Position numbers and translations under genes: made by a program
Shown here: piece by piece, positions 52,016 to 61,553 of the stretch
Position numbering within the stretch: position 1 is the stretch's first letter
Layout: each line of letters begins with the position of its first letter
Notes under the pieces: model-generated
Database searches by the model: none
Told to the model about the DNA's origin: nothing
Seen by the model: the letters and a program-made list of their open reading frames with translations, nothing else
Assembly (NCBI GenBank): GCA_000721275.1
Contig: JOFO01000021.1
Coordinates: 40,915 to 104,914 of the forward strand
Direction of reading: 5' to 3'
Length of the DNA: 64,000 nucleotides
DNA from: Microtetraspora glauca
GTDB taxonomy: Bacteria; Actinomycetota; Actinomycetes; Streptomycetales; Streptomycetaceae

Positions 52016-54775
52016 ATGCCCACCCCCCACCTGCCTCCGCAACGCCAGGTACCCCTCGGCCGTTCGCACGAGGCCCAGGTGATCGACCGACTCCTGCACC
52101 GGGCGCGCGCGGGGCGGGGTGAAACCCTTGTCATACGCGGCGAAGCGGGCATCGGCAAGACGACTCTGCTGGACTACGCGAGGACGGCACCAGGAGTCCG
52201 TACTTTGCGGGTGTCCGGGGCCGAGTTCGAGAGCGAGCTCGCGTTCGCGGCCCTCCACCAGCTCTGCGCATCCATGCTGAGTGTGCTGCGGCGGCTGCCG
52301 GACCCCCAGCGCGGCGCGCTGGAGGCGGCCTTCGGGCTGAGCACCGGCACACCGGACCGGTTCCACCTCGGTCTCGCGGTGCTCAACCTCCTCTCCGAGG
52401 CAGCGGCGAAGCAAACCCTGCTCTGTCTCATCGACGACGCCCAATGGCTCGACCGGGCCTCGGCGCGGGTCCTCGCCTTCGTCGCCCGGCGGATCCAGGA
52501 CGAACCGATCACGGTCGTCTTCGCCGTCCGGGAGCCGGCGGGCGGTGAGGAACTGGCCGGGCTACCGGAACTGCGTCTCAGCGGACTCACCGACGCCGAC
52601 GCCCGAGGGCTGCTCGACTCCCGGCTGCGGGCACCGCTCGACCGCCAGGTGCGCGAGCGGATCGTCGCCGAGGCAGGGGGCAACCCCCTGGCACTGCTCG
52701 AACTGCCGCAGACGGCGGACCTGGCGGGCGGTTTCGCGCCGCCGGCGACGGGGCCCGCACCGGGAGGCGTCGAAGCGAGCTACCGGACGCGGCTGGAGGC
52801 ACTGCCCGCCCCGACCCGGCTCCTGATGCTGACCGCCGCGGCCGAACCCATCGGGGAGCCCTCCCTGCTCCACCGCGCCGCACGACTCCTCGGCGTCGAT
52901 CCCGAAGCGGCGACACCGGCGGAGGACGCCGGGCTGCTGACCGTCAGCCCATGGGTCAGGTTCCGCCACCCACTGGTGCGTTCGGCTGTCTACCGCACCG
53001 CGCTCCCGGAAGACCGCCGCGCGGTACACCGGGCACTTGCCGAGGTCACCGACGACGATCAGCCCGACCGAAGGGCCTGGCACCGCTCCATGGCGGCGGC
53101 AGGCCCCGACGAAGATGTCGCCGCCTCGCTCGAACGCTCCGCCGGACGAGCCCGGGCACGCGGCGGCATCGCGGCCACCGCCGCGTTCCTTGAACGGGCG
53201 GCCACCTTGACACCGGACCCCGACCGCCGCGCCACCCGGGCCCTGGCGGCCGCCCGAGCCAAACGGGACACCGGCGCCGCCGACGCGGCTCTGGAGCTGG
53301 TGGCGATGGCCGAGACGGACCTGAGGGCGGACGACACCCCCCGGCGGGCGGAAGCAGCCGCCCTCCGCGCCCGCGTCTCCTTCGACAGGAAACGCGACGA
53401 CGAAGCGGTGACGAAGCTGTTGAGGGCCGCGGAGGTGACGGCCCACAGCGACCCGGCGGCAGCCCGCGAACTGGTACTCGACGCCTTCGCTGCGGCCGTG
53501 TTCGTCGGCCGGTTCGCCCACGGGGCGCGCCTCCTCGACGCGGCCGGCGCGGCACGGGCCCTGCCGCCCCTCGTCGGGCCCGCCCGCCCTCTCGACCTGC
53601 TCCTCGACGGCCTGGCCACCCAGGTGAGTGAGGGCTGTGCCCCCGCCGCCCCGCTGCTGCGCCGGGCCATCGACGCCTACCGCCGTGCGGGGAACGGTGA
53701 CGAATACGGGTTGGGCGAGGTGTGGATGGCCTGCAACGCCGCGATGGACCTCTGGGACGACGCCGCCTGGCGGACGCTGGCCGACCGGCAGATCGCCCTC
53801 GCCCGACGGCGCGGCGCCCTGGCGGACCTGCCGGTCCTGCTGAGCTTTCGCGCCCTCGCGCACATCCACGCGGGGGAGTTCAGCCACGCGGCGGCACTGG
53901 TCGACGAGACGCACACGATCGCGGTCGACGCGGGAGCTCCCCCCGTGGTGTACGTCGACGTCTCCCTCGCAGCCTGGCGCGGGGACGAGACCGGGACCGC
54001 CGCCTTCGCCGATGTCGCGACACGCGCCTCGCACGAGCGGGGAGAGGGCCGGCTGGCCAATGTCACGGAGTACGCCCGTGCCGTCCTGTACAACGGTCTG
54101 GGCCAGTACGAGTCGGCGTTGCAGGCGTCGCGTCCCGCGTGCGATCTCGACGAACCGGGCTTCAACTCCTGGGTGCCCGTCGAGTTCGTGGAGGCCGCGG
54201 TACGAGCCGGCCGCCGGGACCTGGCCGTCCCGGTGCTGGAACGCCTCTCCGAACGCACCGCGGCCGGCGGCACCCACTGGGCGACCGGGGTTGAGCTGCG
54301 CTCCAGGGCGCTGCTCACCGACGGGCCGGCCGCCGACGAGCTCTACCGTGAAGCCATCGTCCAGCTCGGCCGCAGCGAAGGAACCGTCCACCTCGCACGG
54401 GCGCGACTCCTCCACGGGGAGTGGCTGCGGCGCGCGGAACGCCTCACGGAGGCCCGTGCTCAACTGCGCGCCGCACACGAGGAACTCGCCGCCATCGGTG
54501 CCGGCGCGTTCGCCGCACGAGCCGCCCGCGAACTGGAGGCGTCCGGCGAACGGGTGCCGGCGCGGAGAACCGGAACCCCACACCCGCTGACTCCCCAGGA
54601 GTTCCAGATCGCCCGGCTCGTCGCCACCGGCGCCACCTCCAGAGAGGTGGCCACCCAGCTCTTCCTGAGCCCGCGCACGATCGACGCCCACCTGCGGAAC
54701 GTTTTCAAGAAGCTCGGCGTCACCTCCCGCCGCCAGCTCCGCGACCTCCCCCTGGCGGTAGGGCGTGCCGATTGA
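52016..54775 (+). CDS. large LuxR-family (LAL) regulator
   Basis: A 919-residue regulator of the LAL/MalT-like class. The N-terminal ATPase has Walker A (IRGEAGIGKTTLLDYA, residues about 38-53) and Walker B (LLCLIDDAQWLDR). A long helical TPR-like middle follows (about 330-840). The C-terminal LuxR helix-turn-helix is complete: LTPQEFQIARLVATGATSRE, VATQLFLSPRTIDAHLRNVF and KKLGVTSRRQL. Such proteins activate catabolic or secondary-metabolite genes after binding ATP and an inducer. ATG 52016 has GGAGG upstream. It follows the isochorismatase-hydrolase-MDR genes on the same strand and may control them; that link rests on position. Confidence 0.93.
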   Translation: MPTPHLPPQRQVPLGRSHEAQVIDRLLHRARAGRGETLVIRGEAGIGKTTLLDYARTAPGVRTLRVSGAEFESELAFAALHQLCASMLSVLRRLPDPQRGALEAAFGLSTGTPDRFHLGLAVLNLLSEAAAKQTLLCLIDDAQWLDRASARVLAFVARRIQDEPITVVFAVREPAGGEELAGLPELRLSGLTDADARGLLDSRLRAPLDRQVRERIVAEAGGNPLALLELPQTADLAGGFAPPATGPAPGGVEASYRTRLEALPAPTRLLMLTAAAEPIGEPSLLHRAARLLGVDPEAATPAEDAGLLTVSPWVRFRHPLVRSAVYRTALPEDRRAVHRALAEVTDDDQPDRRAWHRSMAAAGPDEDVAASLERSAGRARARGGIAATAAFLERAATLTPDPDRRATRALAAARAKRDTGAADAALELVAMAETDLRADDTPRRAEAAALRARVSFDRKRDDEAVTKLLRAAEVTAHSDPAAARELVLDAFAAAVFVGRFAHGARLLDAAGAARALPPLVGPARPLDLLLDGLATQVSEGCAPAAPLLRRAIDAYRRAGNGDEYGLGEVWMACNAAMDLWDDAAWRTLADRQIALARRRGALADLPVLLSFRALAHIHAGEFSHAAALVDETHTIAVDAGAPPVVYVDVSLAAWRGDETGTAAFADVATRASHERGEGRLANVTEYARAVLYNGLGQYESALQASRPACDLDEPGFNSWVPVEFVEAAVRAGRRDLAVPVLERLSERTAAGGTHWATGVELRSRALLTDGPAADELYREAIVQLGRSEGTVHLARARLLHGEWLRRAERLTEARAQLRAAHEELAAIGAGAFAARAARELEASGERVPARRTGTPHPLTPQEFQIARLVATGATSREVATQLFLSPRTIDAHLRNVFKKLGVTSRRQLRDLPLAVGRAD

Positions 54776-54880
54776 CCAGCACCAACTCCGAACACGTTGC
54801 CCCCGTTGGAGGGGGTCGGTGTGCCGGCGTCGGGTTGTTCGGGATGCTCCGCCGGTCGTGTGTCGCTCGGTGCCGGTTCC

Positions 54881-55594
54881 TCAGAGCGACGGTTCGACGG
54901 GGTGCCGGTGCCACCACCGGCGGGTTCGGGTGCGGGGGTGGACGGCGCGTCCCATCCGCCGGCCGATGAGCACGTAGGCGAGGAGGGCTCCGGCTGTGTT
55001 GAGGAGGACGTCGTCGATGTCGAAGGCGCGGCCGGTGATGAGCGCGCCCTGCACGAGTTCCACGAGCAGCATGGTGGCGGCGGTGAGGAGCGCGACGCGG
55101 AGGAAGCCGCGGGCCCGGCGGGACAGCAGCGGCAGAAGGACCCCGAAGGGGATGCCCAGGGCGATGTTGCCCCCGAGCTGTTTGACGGTGTCGACGAACT
55201 CGGGCCGGCTGAGGTAGCTCTCGATCGACCGGCCTGGTGTCAGGTTGCTGTGGGTGAGGGGCACGGACTCGGGCGACGCCTCCAGGGTGAGCCGGGCCAG
55301 GACCACGGCGAAGGCCACCATGCCCATGAGGGCCAGCAGGGCGACCAGCGCCCGCACGAACCGCCCCGGCCCGCGGCGGACCGGGGCCGCGGGCTCCGGC
55401 GTCTTCTTCGGCTCCCCCTCCGGCCCCCCGGCGTGCGGCCTCGTCCTGCCCGGGCCGTCCGCGTCCGGTCCTTTCCCGCGCGGCCCTTTCCCGTCCGGGT
55501 GCCCAGCGCTCTGCCGCTCGCGGCTCACGGCAGGCGCCGTCGTACCGCCCCCTTCCGCTCCGGCCCGCTTTCTCCTCGGTCTCCAACCGGCCAT
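54881..55594 (-). CDS. VanZ-family membrane protein
   Basis: A 237-residue membrane protein. About 75 charged, low-complexity cytoplasmic residues come first (rich in Gly, Pro, Lys and Arg). The VanZ-like domain follows: LVALLALMGMVAFAVVLA, the conserved NLTPGRSIESYL and LGGNIALGIPFGVLLPLL. LRVALLTAATMLLVELVQGA and the signature FDIDDVLLNTAGALLAYVLI complete it. ATG 55594 has AGGGGAGG upstream and is preferred over an in-frame start 30 residues earlier. VanZ is linked to teicoplanin resistance in enterococci, but the family is widespread and this copy need not be a resistance protein. It diverges from the DUF4230 gene. Confidence 0.85.
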   Translation of the reverse strand: MAGWRPRRKRAGAEGGGTTAPAVSRERQSAGHPDGKGPRGKGPDADGPGRTRPHAGGPEGEPKKTPEPAAPVRRGPGRFVRALVALLALMGMVAFAVVLARLTLEASPESVPLTHSNLTPGRSIESYLSRPEFVDTVKQLGGNIALGIPFGVLLPLLSRRARGFLRVALLTAATMLLVELVQGALITGRAFDIDDVLLNTAGALLAYVLIGRRMGRAVHPRTRTRRWWHRHPVEPSL

Positions 55595-55798
55595 GTGCCT
55601 CTTCCTCCCCTTCGGCGGTCGCTCGGTGACCGCCTGACGAGCGCTTGCGAACGGACCCCGCGTACCCCCGCCGGGGTCCCGCATGCCGCGCGCTCCGCAG
55701 GAGCCGCCTCACCCGGACCACGCGCATCGGCAGCATCAACAGCTGCCGATTCCAATGGAGTTGAGCATGAAGAAGGCAGGCACGGGCACTCGGCTTCC

Positions 55799-56479
55799 AT
55801 GGGAGAAGACACCGAGAGCAGACCCTCGCCGGCCGCCCGGACGCGCGCGCGATCCGACGGGAGGTGGCGCGTGGTCACTGCCGTGCTGCTCGTGCTCGCC
55901 GCCATCCTGATGCTGATCAGCTGGCTCCAGGGAATCGCCCTGCCGGGCATCTTCGCCACGGACGTGAAGGACCGCTCCGGTCCCGCCGTCCTGAAGTCCG
56001 TCCAGGACCTGAGCAGGTTCGAGGGCGCCTCCGGGAGCTACCAGGTGGTGGTCGACCTGGAGCACGACGCGCGGTTCCTGCCGGACGCGATCCGCGGGAC
56101 CCGGACCCTGTACGTGGCCCACGGCAGCGTCGGCGCCTACGTCGACCTGGGCGCCCTCGGGGACGACGCCGTGACCGTCGACGCCGACCGCACCGAGGCC
56201 TCTCTGCGCCTGCCGCACGCCCGGCTGGCCGCCCCGGCGCTCGACCCCGAGCGCTCATACGCCGTGTCCAAGCAGCGCGGTCTGCTCGACCGTCTGGGCG
56301 ACCTCTTCTCGGACAACCCGTCCAGCGAGCAAGCCGTCAACGTCCTCGCCGCCCAGCGGATCGGCGACGCCGCCCGCGAGTCCGGCCTGACGGCACGGGC
56401 CGAGCGGAACACGACCGCGATGCTGAAGAGCCTCCTGGGCGGGCTGGGCTTCGAGCGGGTGACGATCACCTACGGCTGA
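55799..56479 (+). CDS. DUF4230-family membrane-anchored protein
   Basis: A 226-residue protein. One N-terminal membrane segment (RVVTAVLLVLAAILMLISWL) is followed by an extracytoplasmic domain: GPAVLKSVQDLSRFEGASGS, YQVVVDLEHDARFLPDAIRG and TRTLYVAHGSVGAYVDLGAL. The helical stretch SEQAVNVLAAQRIGDAARES and a final GFERVTITYG complete it. This order is characteristic of DUF4230. ATG 55799 is chosen because the membrane segment follows after a normal short basic tail; the ribosome site is weak. Function unknown. Confidence 0.82.
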   Translation: MGEDTESRPSPAARTRARSDGRWRVVTAVLLVLAAILMLISWLQGIALPGIFATDVKDRSGPAVLKSVQDLSRFEGASGSYQVVVDLEHDARFLPDAIRGTRTLYVAHGSVGAYVDLGALGDDAVTVDADRTEASLRLPHARLAAPALDPERSYAVSKQRGLLDRLGDLFSDNPSSEQAVNVLAAQRIGDAARESGLTARAERNTTAMLKSLLGGLGFERVTITYG

Positions 56480-56674
56480 GCGGGGAGCCGCGCCGTCTGC
56501 GTGCTCCAGGCGGTGTGGCCGCGGACAGGCGCACCCGAGCCCACAGACGGGCAGGCGCCCGACACGAACACACATGACGACGGGCGGTACGACTCCGGCC
56601 GGCGCGGCCCGCACCACACCGGACACGATCTCTCAGCACCCTCTCCGCTGGCCGGTCGGTACGATCGACGGGTG

Positions 56675-57190
56675 ATGGACGAACCGGTGATGGAGCTGTC
56701 AGACGCTGAGGACCGTCGCGTCTGGGACCGCTTCTACGAGAAGTTCAGCTTCCAGCCGAGCACGAGTCCGTCCAAGTGGCCAGCCATTGAAGAGCCCGGT
56801 GCGTCAGTTACATGGAGTCTGGCAACGCTTCCCGACGACCCTGACTACGAGCGTCTGGACCGCCTGGTCGCCGTCGTCGAGCAGGGACTGTCCTCCTGCG
56901 TGGGCCCGTCAGGCACTCTGTTCGGCCTCGACTGGCAGCACCCGTCGTACCGCTTCGCACCGCAAGAGGTGGGCGGTCCTGGTGAACCGGCCTGGCCGTT
57001 GAGCCCGTATCCCGACGGGGACTACTACATCTTCCTTACAGAGGACTTCCGCATAGGCAGCTTTGGACACCCTTGGGAAGAGTCTCTCTGCCTGTTCGGT
57101 GAGGAGCTTCTCGACGTCGCGGCCACGGAGGTCGACAAAGTTCTTGGCCCGCCGATCCGCAGGTCAGGCAAGGCGGTAGGCCCGGCCTGA
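56675..57190 (+). CDS. DUF2716-family protein
   Basis: A 171-residue soluble acidic protein. It reads MELSDAEDRRVWDRFYEKFS, then PDYERLDRLVAVVEQGLSSC, TLFGLDWQHPSYRFAP and PYPDGDYYIFLTEDFRIGSF. The end is HPWEESLCLFGEELL. The YPDGDYYIF and FGHPWEESLCVFG blocks are the DUF2716 signature. ATG 56675 or the ATG five codons later are both possible starts; GTG 56672 is in frame too. Function unknown. It is a single-gene unit followed by more than 1 kb without genes. Confidence 0.8.
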   Translation: MDEPVMELSDAEDRRVWDRFYEKFSFQPSTSPSKWPAIEEPGASVTWSLATLPDDPDYERLDRLVAVVEQGLSSCVGPSGTLFGLDWQHPSYRFAPQEVGGPGEPAWPLSPYPDGDYYIFLTEDFRIGSFGHPWEESLCLFGEELLDVAATEVDKVLGPPIRRSGKAVGPA

Positions 57191-58404
57191 GCCCAATTCG
57201 ACGATCCTCATCAGCACAGCAGGAAGGCCGGCTGCCCGAGACTCGCCTGGGGCGGGCCTTGTGCGTGCTGGGACTCAGCGGGCGCCGACCACGCACCACC
57301 GCGGATCGAAGCCCCGGCCGACATCACCGCGCCGGCCGGCAGCCGGAGTCCTGCTGACGCCCCCAGCCGGTGTCCTGGCTCATGACGATCCCCTCCCAAG
57401 GTGCGCGGCGCCCGGTGCTGTGCCGGTGGAGCGGCCGCAGTCACGGCCCGCAGCAGCGCACCATTCTGGAACGCGGACCTGGACGGGTACTCACCACGGC
57501 CAGACGTCGCTTACCGCCACGCTTACCACCGCAGGTCACAGCCCTGCGCGGCCCGAATGGCCCGGCGCTTGGCGGCGGGACGGGTGGCTGTCTCCGGCCG
57601 GCCTGGCCAAGGGGTGCCGGGGGTGAAGGCGACGGCGCCAGGGGTGTGGTGGTCGCGGAAGCCGCGTACGCCCCGGGCACCCGTGGGTTCGAGGCCGACG
57701 TAGGCGATCAGCCCCGGCCACTCCCCGGAACCGACAAGGGGGTCCGGCAGCCGGGGCAGGCGTACAACCGGCATTCCGAGTACTGGTCCGCCGTGCCGGG
57801 TGATGACGAATGCGGCAGTTCCGTAGTGCATGACCGCTCCCGCACGCACAGAAGTCGCAGGAGGGCTGGACCGGACGGGGACCCGGGCGGGCCCGGAGGG
57901 CGTTCACGTCACTGATCGCATGCGGGCGGCAGGGGCGCGGGCGGGGCGAGACCGCCACTGCGGCCCAGTAGCGCCGTCGGGCGTTCGCGGAGCCGCGGTA
58001 AGCGGCGCGTTCGTGGTGAGTGGGCCTGGGAACCTGATAGGTCGCTCCCCTGTTCTCCCAGGTGGATGGCCTTGCTGATAGGTGACCTGATAGGGCGTCG
58101 GGGCTTCTCTGACCACCGGGCGGTGAGAGGAAGCGGCCGGCCCGCGGACACCGGGACCAGGCCCCTGGTCATGCGGTCCGGGCTGCTGTTCCTTCCTCGT
58201 CCGGCTTCGCGTGCGGCCCACCGGGCGCGGTCATCCGGCTGCCGCTGCGGCCCGTGGCGGCGAGCACGCGGTTCATGAACGGGCCGCTCACCGTCGCCGA
58301 TGCAGAATCCGGCGGTCACGTCGCCGCGCACTGCACAGGCGGCCTGGGCCCCGCCCGAACTGCTGGAGTGGACGCTGACCCAGGCACGCCTGGGCGCCCC
58401 GCGG
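57191..58404. other. 1.2-kb stretch without a supported gene
   Basis: No reading frame shows a convincing family. A minus-strand frame near 57600-57815 (HYGTAAFVITRHGGPVLG, EWPGLIAYVGLEPTGARGVR) has balanced composition and could be a small orphan gene or a decayed one. CTGATAGG occurs three times at 58034-58041, 58075-58082 and 58087-58094. Confidence 0.4.
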
Positions 58405-58495
58405 CTGGATCCCTCGCCTGCGCGGGAATGGTTCCCTCCGACGGTTCCGCTCCGGTCGGGGCGACGACTGCTCCCCGCTCTGCGGGGATGAGCCC
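58405..58495 (+). repeat. two degenerate CRISPR-like repeats upstream of the leader
   Basis: CTGGATCCCTCGCC... (58405-58436) and CTGCTCCCCGCTCTGCGGGG... (58468-58495) resemble the array repeat with several changes and are separated by 31 bp. They lie on the far side of the leader and look like the tail of an older, mostly lost array. Confidence 0.55.
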
Positions 58496-58645
58496 TGTTC
58501 GGCGGCTGCCTGGGCGATGTCCTCGGGAAGCTCGTCGCGTTCGCCGAACGTGCGGGGGCCGGGGCTGGGTCTGGGGTTTTTGTCTGTTTCGGTGAAAGTT
58601 GCTTGGGAGCGGGCCGGAGTCGGGTAGAACTGCAGGTCAGGAAGT
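58496..58645 (+). promoter_or_regulatory. CRISPR leader
   Basis: About 150 bp directly before the first perfect repeat. It includes a T-rich stretch (GGGGTTTTTGTCTGTTTC) and GTGAAAGTTGCTTGGGAG, typical of type I-E leaders in Actinobacteria as I recall them. Repeat decay at the opposite end of the array supports this orientation. Confidence 0.65.
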
Positions 58646-59104
58646 CTGCTCCCCGCTCGCGCGGGGATGGTCCCGACGGAGAGGATCTCCGCGCACTCGG
58701 GATCGACTGCTCCCCGCTCGCGCGGGGATGGTCCCCAGCAGCACGCCTACCGCCTCCTGACGGCTTACTGCTCCCCGCTCGCGCGGGGATGGTCCCAAGG
58801 CGCCGCTTCCGTCGGTTCCGGGTCTGGACTGCTCCCCGCTCGCGCGGGGATGGTCCCCCCTACCGGGTGGGCAGGCACGGCACCGGCGACTGCTCCCCGC
58901 TCGCGCGGGGATGGTCCCCTGAGGAGTCGATCCGCTCGAGAAGGGCCATCGCTGCTCCCCGCTCGCGTGGGGATGGCCCCGAGCCGGACCTCGTCACCGT
59001 GGACACGGCGCACTGCTTCCCGCTCGCGCGGGGATGGCCCCCCGGGGTCGTTGAGCTGCTCGGCCGTCGGGGACCTGTTCCCCGCGCTTGCGGCGAGCAG
59101 GTCC
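58646..59104 (+). CRISPR. type I-E-like CRISPR array, seven repeats plus a degenerate end repeat
   Basis: Repeats of 29 bp begin CTGCTCCCCGCTCGC and end GGGGATGGTCCC. They start at 58646, 58707, 58768, 58829, 58890, 58952 and 59013; a strongly changed last copy begins at 59074. The first five are identical; the sixth has two substitutions and the seventh two. Spacers are 32 bp, except one of 33 bp (58919-58951), giving seven spacers. The 29/32 geometry and the repeat sequence are those of type I-E. No cas gene lies in this window, so the array must be served by cas genes elsewhere or be inactive. The identical leader-end repeats suggest that acquisition or maintenance has been fairly recent. 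Confidence 0.95.
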
Positions 59105-59200
59105 CTGCCGTTGTGCGCGTGCCGAGGCCGGGGTTTCCGTTCTGGCTGCGGCTCTGCGGGCTTGTGTTCCGGCCGTGCCGGTCCTGGGGCGGTCTGTCGG

Positions 59201-59806
59201 TTAGTTGTTGTCGGGGTGTTCTGCTGCTGTGGTGAGGAGTCGTTCCCAGGTGCGGGGTGTGGAGCCGTGGAGGGCGGCGAGTTCGGCGGCCAGGCGCCCC
59301 TTGGGCGCGCCGCCGGCCCGGGCGCGTGCCTTTCGTGCGATGTCGAGGCGGGGGTCTCCCTCGTAGGGGTGGGTTTTGCGGGGGCCTTGGGGTTCGCCGG
59401 TGCGGCGGCCGCCGCCTTTGCCTTGTCCGGGGGCGTTGTGGAGGCGGTCGTGGACTTCTTGGCGGGTCCACAGGCGGGCGCCGTAGCGGGTGGTGCCGGG
59501 GGAGAGGTAGCCCTGGGCAGCGTAGGCGCGGACGGTCCCGGTACTGATGCCGAGGAGGGCGGCGACCTCCTTGTCGGTGAGGAGGTCGTCGGGGTGCTCG
59601 CCGGTGGGGAGTTCGGGGACGGGCCGGCCAGCGAGGTATGCCTCGGTCTGGGCGAGGTCGTAGAGGGAGGTACGGCTGTCGGGCAGGAGGGAGGGGACGC
59701 GGGCGCGGAAGGCGGGGGCGTCGCGGCGGCGCCATGTGGTGATGGGGATGCCGGCACGGGCGGCGATGTCGGCTTCGCTGATGACAGGCCGGCTGCGGGG
59801 GATCAC
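59201..59806 (-). CDS. helix-turn-helix DNA-binding protein of unknown role
   Basis: A 201-residue protein with several helix-turn-helix-like segments: ISEADIAARAGIPITTWRRR at the N-terminus; a MerR/excisionase-type unit DLLTDKEVAALLGISTGTVR with YGARLWTRQEVHDRL in the middle; and GRLAAELAALHGSTPRTWER at the C-terminus after a basic linker. GTG 59806 has AAGGAG upstream. The long in-frame extension to 60298 overlaps the next gene and is rejected. Proteins like this occur on Streptomyces plasmids and integrative elements. It is not the classic terminal protein Tpg or Tap, but its subtelomeric position makes a role in replicon maintenance worth testing. It ends 96 bp after the CRISPR array. Confidence 0.75.
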   Translation of the reverse strand: MIPRSRPVISEADIAARAGIPITTWRRRDAPAFRARVPSLLPDSRTSLYDLAQTEAYLAGRPVPELPTGEHPDDLLTDKEVAALLGISTGTVRAYAAQGYLSPGTTRYGARLWTRQEVHDRLHNAPGQGKGGGRRTGEPQGPRKTHPYEGDPRLDIARKARARAGGAPKGRLAAELAALHGSTPRTWERLLTTAAEHPDNN

Positions 59807-60030
59807 GTCGTCTCCTTGAGGTCTGTCGGGCCGCGGGTGCGGCCGGGTATCGTGGGCGTGCAGAAGTCCGGTCCTTCCGGAGCTGCGTTTGGTTCGAGGC
59901 CGGCGGTGTGCCGGACCGCTTCCGGGCGGTCCTCCGCCGGCCTCACCCGTTTCCGGACCTGGATGTGACAGGCGTAACTTTACAGCTTTTCGAACCTCGA
60001 TGGGGTCCGGGGCACCTGCGCCCGGCGGGG

Positions 60031-60561
60031 TCAGGACCGGCGAAGCTGCTCCGCCAGCCACGCGTCCGTTTCCCGCCCGCTGCGCAGCCGGACGACCTGC
60101 ACGCCCAGGGCGGCCGTCGCAGCGGCCTGGCGGGCGTAGCGGGGGCGGTTGTGCCGGTACTTGCGCACAGCGGTACGCAGCAGGGAGCGCCTGTCGAAGA
60201 ACGCACGCCTCCAGGTGAGCCGCCGGGCCTGCGTGCTGGTGTCGAGGCCGGCGAGCTGCCGGAGACTGCGGGTGATGATGCGGCGGACGACCAGCCACAG
60301 CGGCAGGTCCAGCCAGACCAGCACGTCAGCGCGGTGCCAGACGACGTCCGCGAGCTTCGAGTAATTCCCCTCGACCACCCACGACTCCCCGCGCGTGATC
60401 CGCTCGGCTGCTGCACGGAAATCATCAAAAGGAAGAGTTCCGGAATCGGAGAACAGAACGTCATCAAGGTTGGTGTGCGGAAGTCCCAACACACTGGAAA
60501 TCTTCCGGGCGACCGTCGTTTTCCCGCTCGCCGGAGGACCGAAAAGAGCCACCTTTTTCAC
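60031..60561 (-). CDS. P-loop nucleotide kinase-like protein
   Basis: A 176-residue ATPase resembling adenylate kinase-like 'topology modulation' proteins. The Walker A motif is at residues 5-17 (ALFGPPASGKTTV). THTNLDD-type text (GLPHTNLDDVLF), GESWVVEGNYSKL and ADVLVWLDLPLWLVVRRII follow the family order. The basic helix RRAFFDRRSLLRTAVRKYR ends in a short strand GVQVVRLRSGRE. The GTG start at 60561 begins KKVALFGP, the normal family start. The local GC content of the first 150 bp is somewhat lower than in the neighbours. The substrate is unknown. Confidence 0.85.
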   Translation of the reverse strand: MKKVALFGPPASGKTTVARKISSVLGLPHTNLDDVLFSDSGTLPFDDFRAAAERITRGESWVVEGNYSKLADVVWHRADVLVWLDLPLWLVVRRIITRSLRQLAGLDTSTQARRLTWRRAFFDRRSLLRTAVRKYRHNRPRYARQAAATAALGVQVVRLRSGRETDAWLAEQLRRS

Positions 60562-60978
60562 CGATCATTCCTCCTCTTCCGTACGTCGTGTCGAGGAATC
60601 ATTATGCCCGATCCCAAAAAAGCGGCGCGCACTTTTCAAACCCTCTCCTTCCTGCATGCATCCTGAATTCCCCGTGCCCGGCTCCGGCCGGGCCCCCGCC
60701 GTTTCTACCGGACCGTCGTCCCCGGGCTGCCCGCCAGGCGTGCCGTGGTCCTGGCGCTCCTGCGGGCACAGGCGGGAAGAGCCGGCGCGCAGAGGAACGC
60801 GGAAGGCCGGCGAGGCGGGGCATGGCCCAGGCCCGGGCCATGCGGGCCCGCGTCCCGGCACTCGCCCTCTCCTCCTCCTCGCAGCGGGCGGACAGGACGC
60901 CTGAGGGCGCCGGGGGAGCAGCTCGGGAAGCGAGAGCCACGGCATGTCAACCGGGCGTGAAAGCTCGGTATGTTTTCG
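60562..60978. other. intergenic, no gene seen
   Basis: About 420 bp upstream of the P-loop gene. Frames are Arg/Pro-rich in both directions. It leads into the 19-bp repeat cluster. Confidence 0.45.
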
Positions 60979-61085
60979 ACGGTGTGTTTTGGCCCCACCA
61001 GAACGGTTTTGGCTGGCCCCACTTTTGAGCCGTGTGGGTGACGAGTCAGGGCGGTGCCGAAGAGGAACGGTTTGGAGTGGCCCCA
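60979..61085 (+). repeat. cluster of three 19-bp repeats (plus orientation)
   Basis: Copies are ACGGTGTGTTTTGGCCCCA (60979-60997), ACGGTTTTGGCTGGCCCCA (61003-61021, 24 bp on) and ACGGTTTGGAGTGGCCCCA (61067-61085). The shared frame is ACGGT-N7-TGGCCCCA. Three more copies lie in opposite orientation at 61554-61622. Confidence 0.85.
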
Positions 61086-61173
61086 GTCCCCCGATCGCGT
61101 GAGCAACACAGACCGCTCTGCCAGCGGCTGTCTGCGGTGCGGGACGGTTCTCAGCCGCGGCTCCAGTCGGTGG

Positions 61174-61452
61174 TCAGTTCGACTTGGGGTCCTGCGGCAA
61201 GGGTTCGTCGTCGCTGTCTCCGGCCGGACTGGCCGGGCGGTAGCGGCCCATGCTCCCGAGGATCAGGACGGTCCCAAGAGGGGCCGCTCCGTAGAGCACG
61301 GGGAAGTCCTTGCCGTATCGGGTGATGAGGAACGCCAGGCCCGCCAGGGCGAGGATCAGGAAGGGGCGCCTGATGACGTGACCGCCCACGATGGCCAATC
61401 GGCGCCGCGTTCCGCGCGCTTCGGTGAGCCGTGCCCAGCCTGACGGTGACAT
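61174..61452 (-). CDS. small membrane protein
   Basis: A 92-residue protein with two adjoining membrane segments: PFLILALAGLAFLITRY and VLYGAAPLGTVLILGSM. The N-terminus is basic (LTEARGTRRRLAIVGGHVIR) and the C-terminus acidic (PAGDSDDEPLPQDPKSN). ATG 61452 is the likely start; only a weak ribosome site is visible. Function unknown. It sits between two clusters of a 19-bp repeat in opposite orientation, so the gene and repeats may form one unit. No family recognised. Confidence 0.65.
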   Translation of the reverse strand: MSPSGWARLTEARGTRRRLAIVGGHVIRRPFLILALAGLAFLITRYGKDFPVLYGAAPLGTVLILGSMGRYRPASPAGDSDDEPLPQDPKSN

Positions 61453-61553
61453 GACGTCAGCGTAGCCCGGTCAGCAGTCGTCAACACCGGGTGCTCGCGA
61501 ACCAACGCGCCACTGCTCCAAGCGAGCGCACTCCCATCGCGCCGGCAGCCAGG

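Noticed and set aside
57523..57849. Possible IS110-type transposase tail (GLIAYVGLEP)
   Set aside because: Superficial likeness to the LMAYLGLVPSE motif only; no other IS110 segment follows in any frame.
59201..59806. Terminal protein gene tpg or tap
   Set aside because: Although close to the telomere and carrying helix-turn-helix units, the sequence does not match Tpg or Tap as I recall them.
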